Below, piece after piece: positions 6,632 through 6,801 of a stretch of DNA of 6,801 nucleotides. The stretch covers positions 1-6,801 of the forward strand of contig CALFWN010000387.1 in NCBI GenBank assembly GCA_937928335.1, read 5' to 3'. Numbering within the stretch: position 1 is the stretch's first letter; every line of letters begins with the position of its first letter. The translations under genes were made by a program, and so were the position numbers. The notes under the pieces are model-generated. The model had not been told where the DNA came from. It saw only the letters and a list, made by a program, of their open reading frames with translations, and searched no databases. The stretch is from an uncultured Litoreibacter sp. GTDB taxonomy: Bacteria > Pseudomonadota > Alphaproteobacteria > Rhodobacterales > Rhodobacteraceae.

Positions 6632-6801
6632 GAAGGCCCGCACAAAATCGGCATCACCTTCATTGGCCAGCATCTCCAGCGCCGCCTCAGGGGAGGTCCA
6701 GACCGCGCTATGGCCCGCCTCTGTGGGGTCGGAACGACGAAGCACCGGGCGCGCGACATAGATATGACAGAGCTTTTCAGCCCAAAGATCATATTCCGGC
6801 A
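6620..6801 (-). CDS. NUDIX hydrolase-like protein, C-terminal fragment (5' end outside window)
   Basis: Only the last 59 residues are present. They begin PEYDLWAEKLCHIYVARPVLRR, continue through EAGHSAVWTSPEAALEMLANEGD and end VRAFFSL. From memory this resembles the C-terminus of small Rhodobacteraceae NUDIX (MutT-like) hydrolases: a final strand with a tyrosine-valine-alanine-arginine run, then the WTSPEAAL helix. The NUDIX box that would prove hydrolysis of a nucleoside-diphosphate-linked substrate lies upstream, beyond the window edge, so the family call is tentative and the substrate unknown. The frame is open with codon choice like its neighbours. Its stop TAG (6620-6622) overlaps the stop of the convergent REC-PP2C gene, so the two genes share 4 bases and have no room for a terminator between them. 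Confidence 0.6.
   Translation of the reverse strand, partial: PEYDLWAEKLCHIYVARPVLRRSDPTEAGHSAVWTSPEAALEMLANEGDADFVRAFFSL

Overview
The window looks like chromosomal DNA of an alphaproteobacterium, most likely the Rhodobacteraceae/Roseobacter group. The coding regions are GC-rich, the short intergenic gaps are AT-richer, and several proteins have a Roseobacter-like character: the ArgG N-terminus, the medium-form IlvA, the short sulfotransferase-like protein, and a receiver-PP2C regulator beside a stand-alone Hpt protein. This placement comes from memory of the families, not a database search. There are no rRNA or tRNA genes, insertion sequences or CRISPR arrays, and no intergenic stretch longer than about 165 bases.

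Layout. A DUF898 (YjgN-type) membrane-protein gene runs off the left edge on the minus strand; an in-frame TGA at codon 25 interrupts it. Divergent from it are a small sulfotransferase-like gene (686-1384) and, after 121 bases, a class I SAM-dependent methyltransferase (1506-2219), both plus strand. argG (2229-3458, minus) meets the methyltransferase tail to tail. ilvA (3604-4851, plus) is divergent from argG across a 145-base promoter region. A small Hpt-domain gene (4859-5173, minus) meets ilvA tail to tail. Divergent from it is a 439-residue receiver plus SpoIIE/PP2C phosphatase gene (5304-6623, plus). Its stop codon overlaps that of a minus-strand gene running off the right edge, whose C-terminus resembles a Roseobacter NUDIX hydrolase.

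How the genes work together. argG (arginine synthesis) and ilvA (isoleucine synthesis) are ordinary housekeeping genes sharing a divergent regulatory region. The most biologically interesting unit is the Hpt / receiver-PP2C pair. By domain logic the Hpt could feed phosphate to the receiver, which would then gate a Ser/Thr phosphatase acting on an anti-sigma-antagonist (STAS) protein, as in RsbU-type partner switching and the RbaY/RbaV/RbaW system of Rhodobacter capsulatus. No STAS or anti-sigma gene lies in the window, so the target is unproven.

The most unusual sequence feature is the nonsense codon inside an otherwise intact DUF898 reading frame. The window is otherwise mostly ordinary, and I do not see a clearly new multi-gene system in it.
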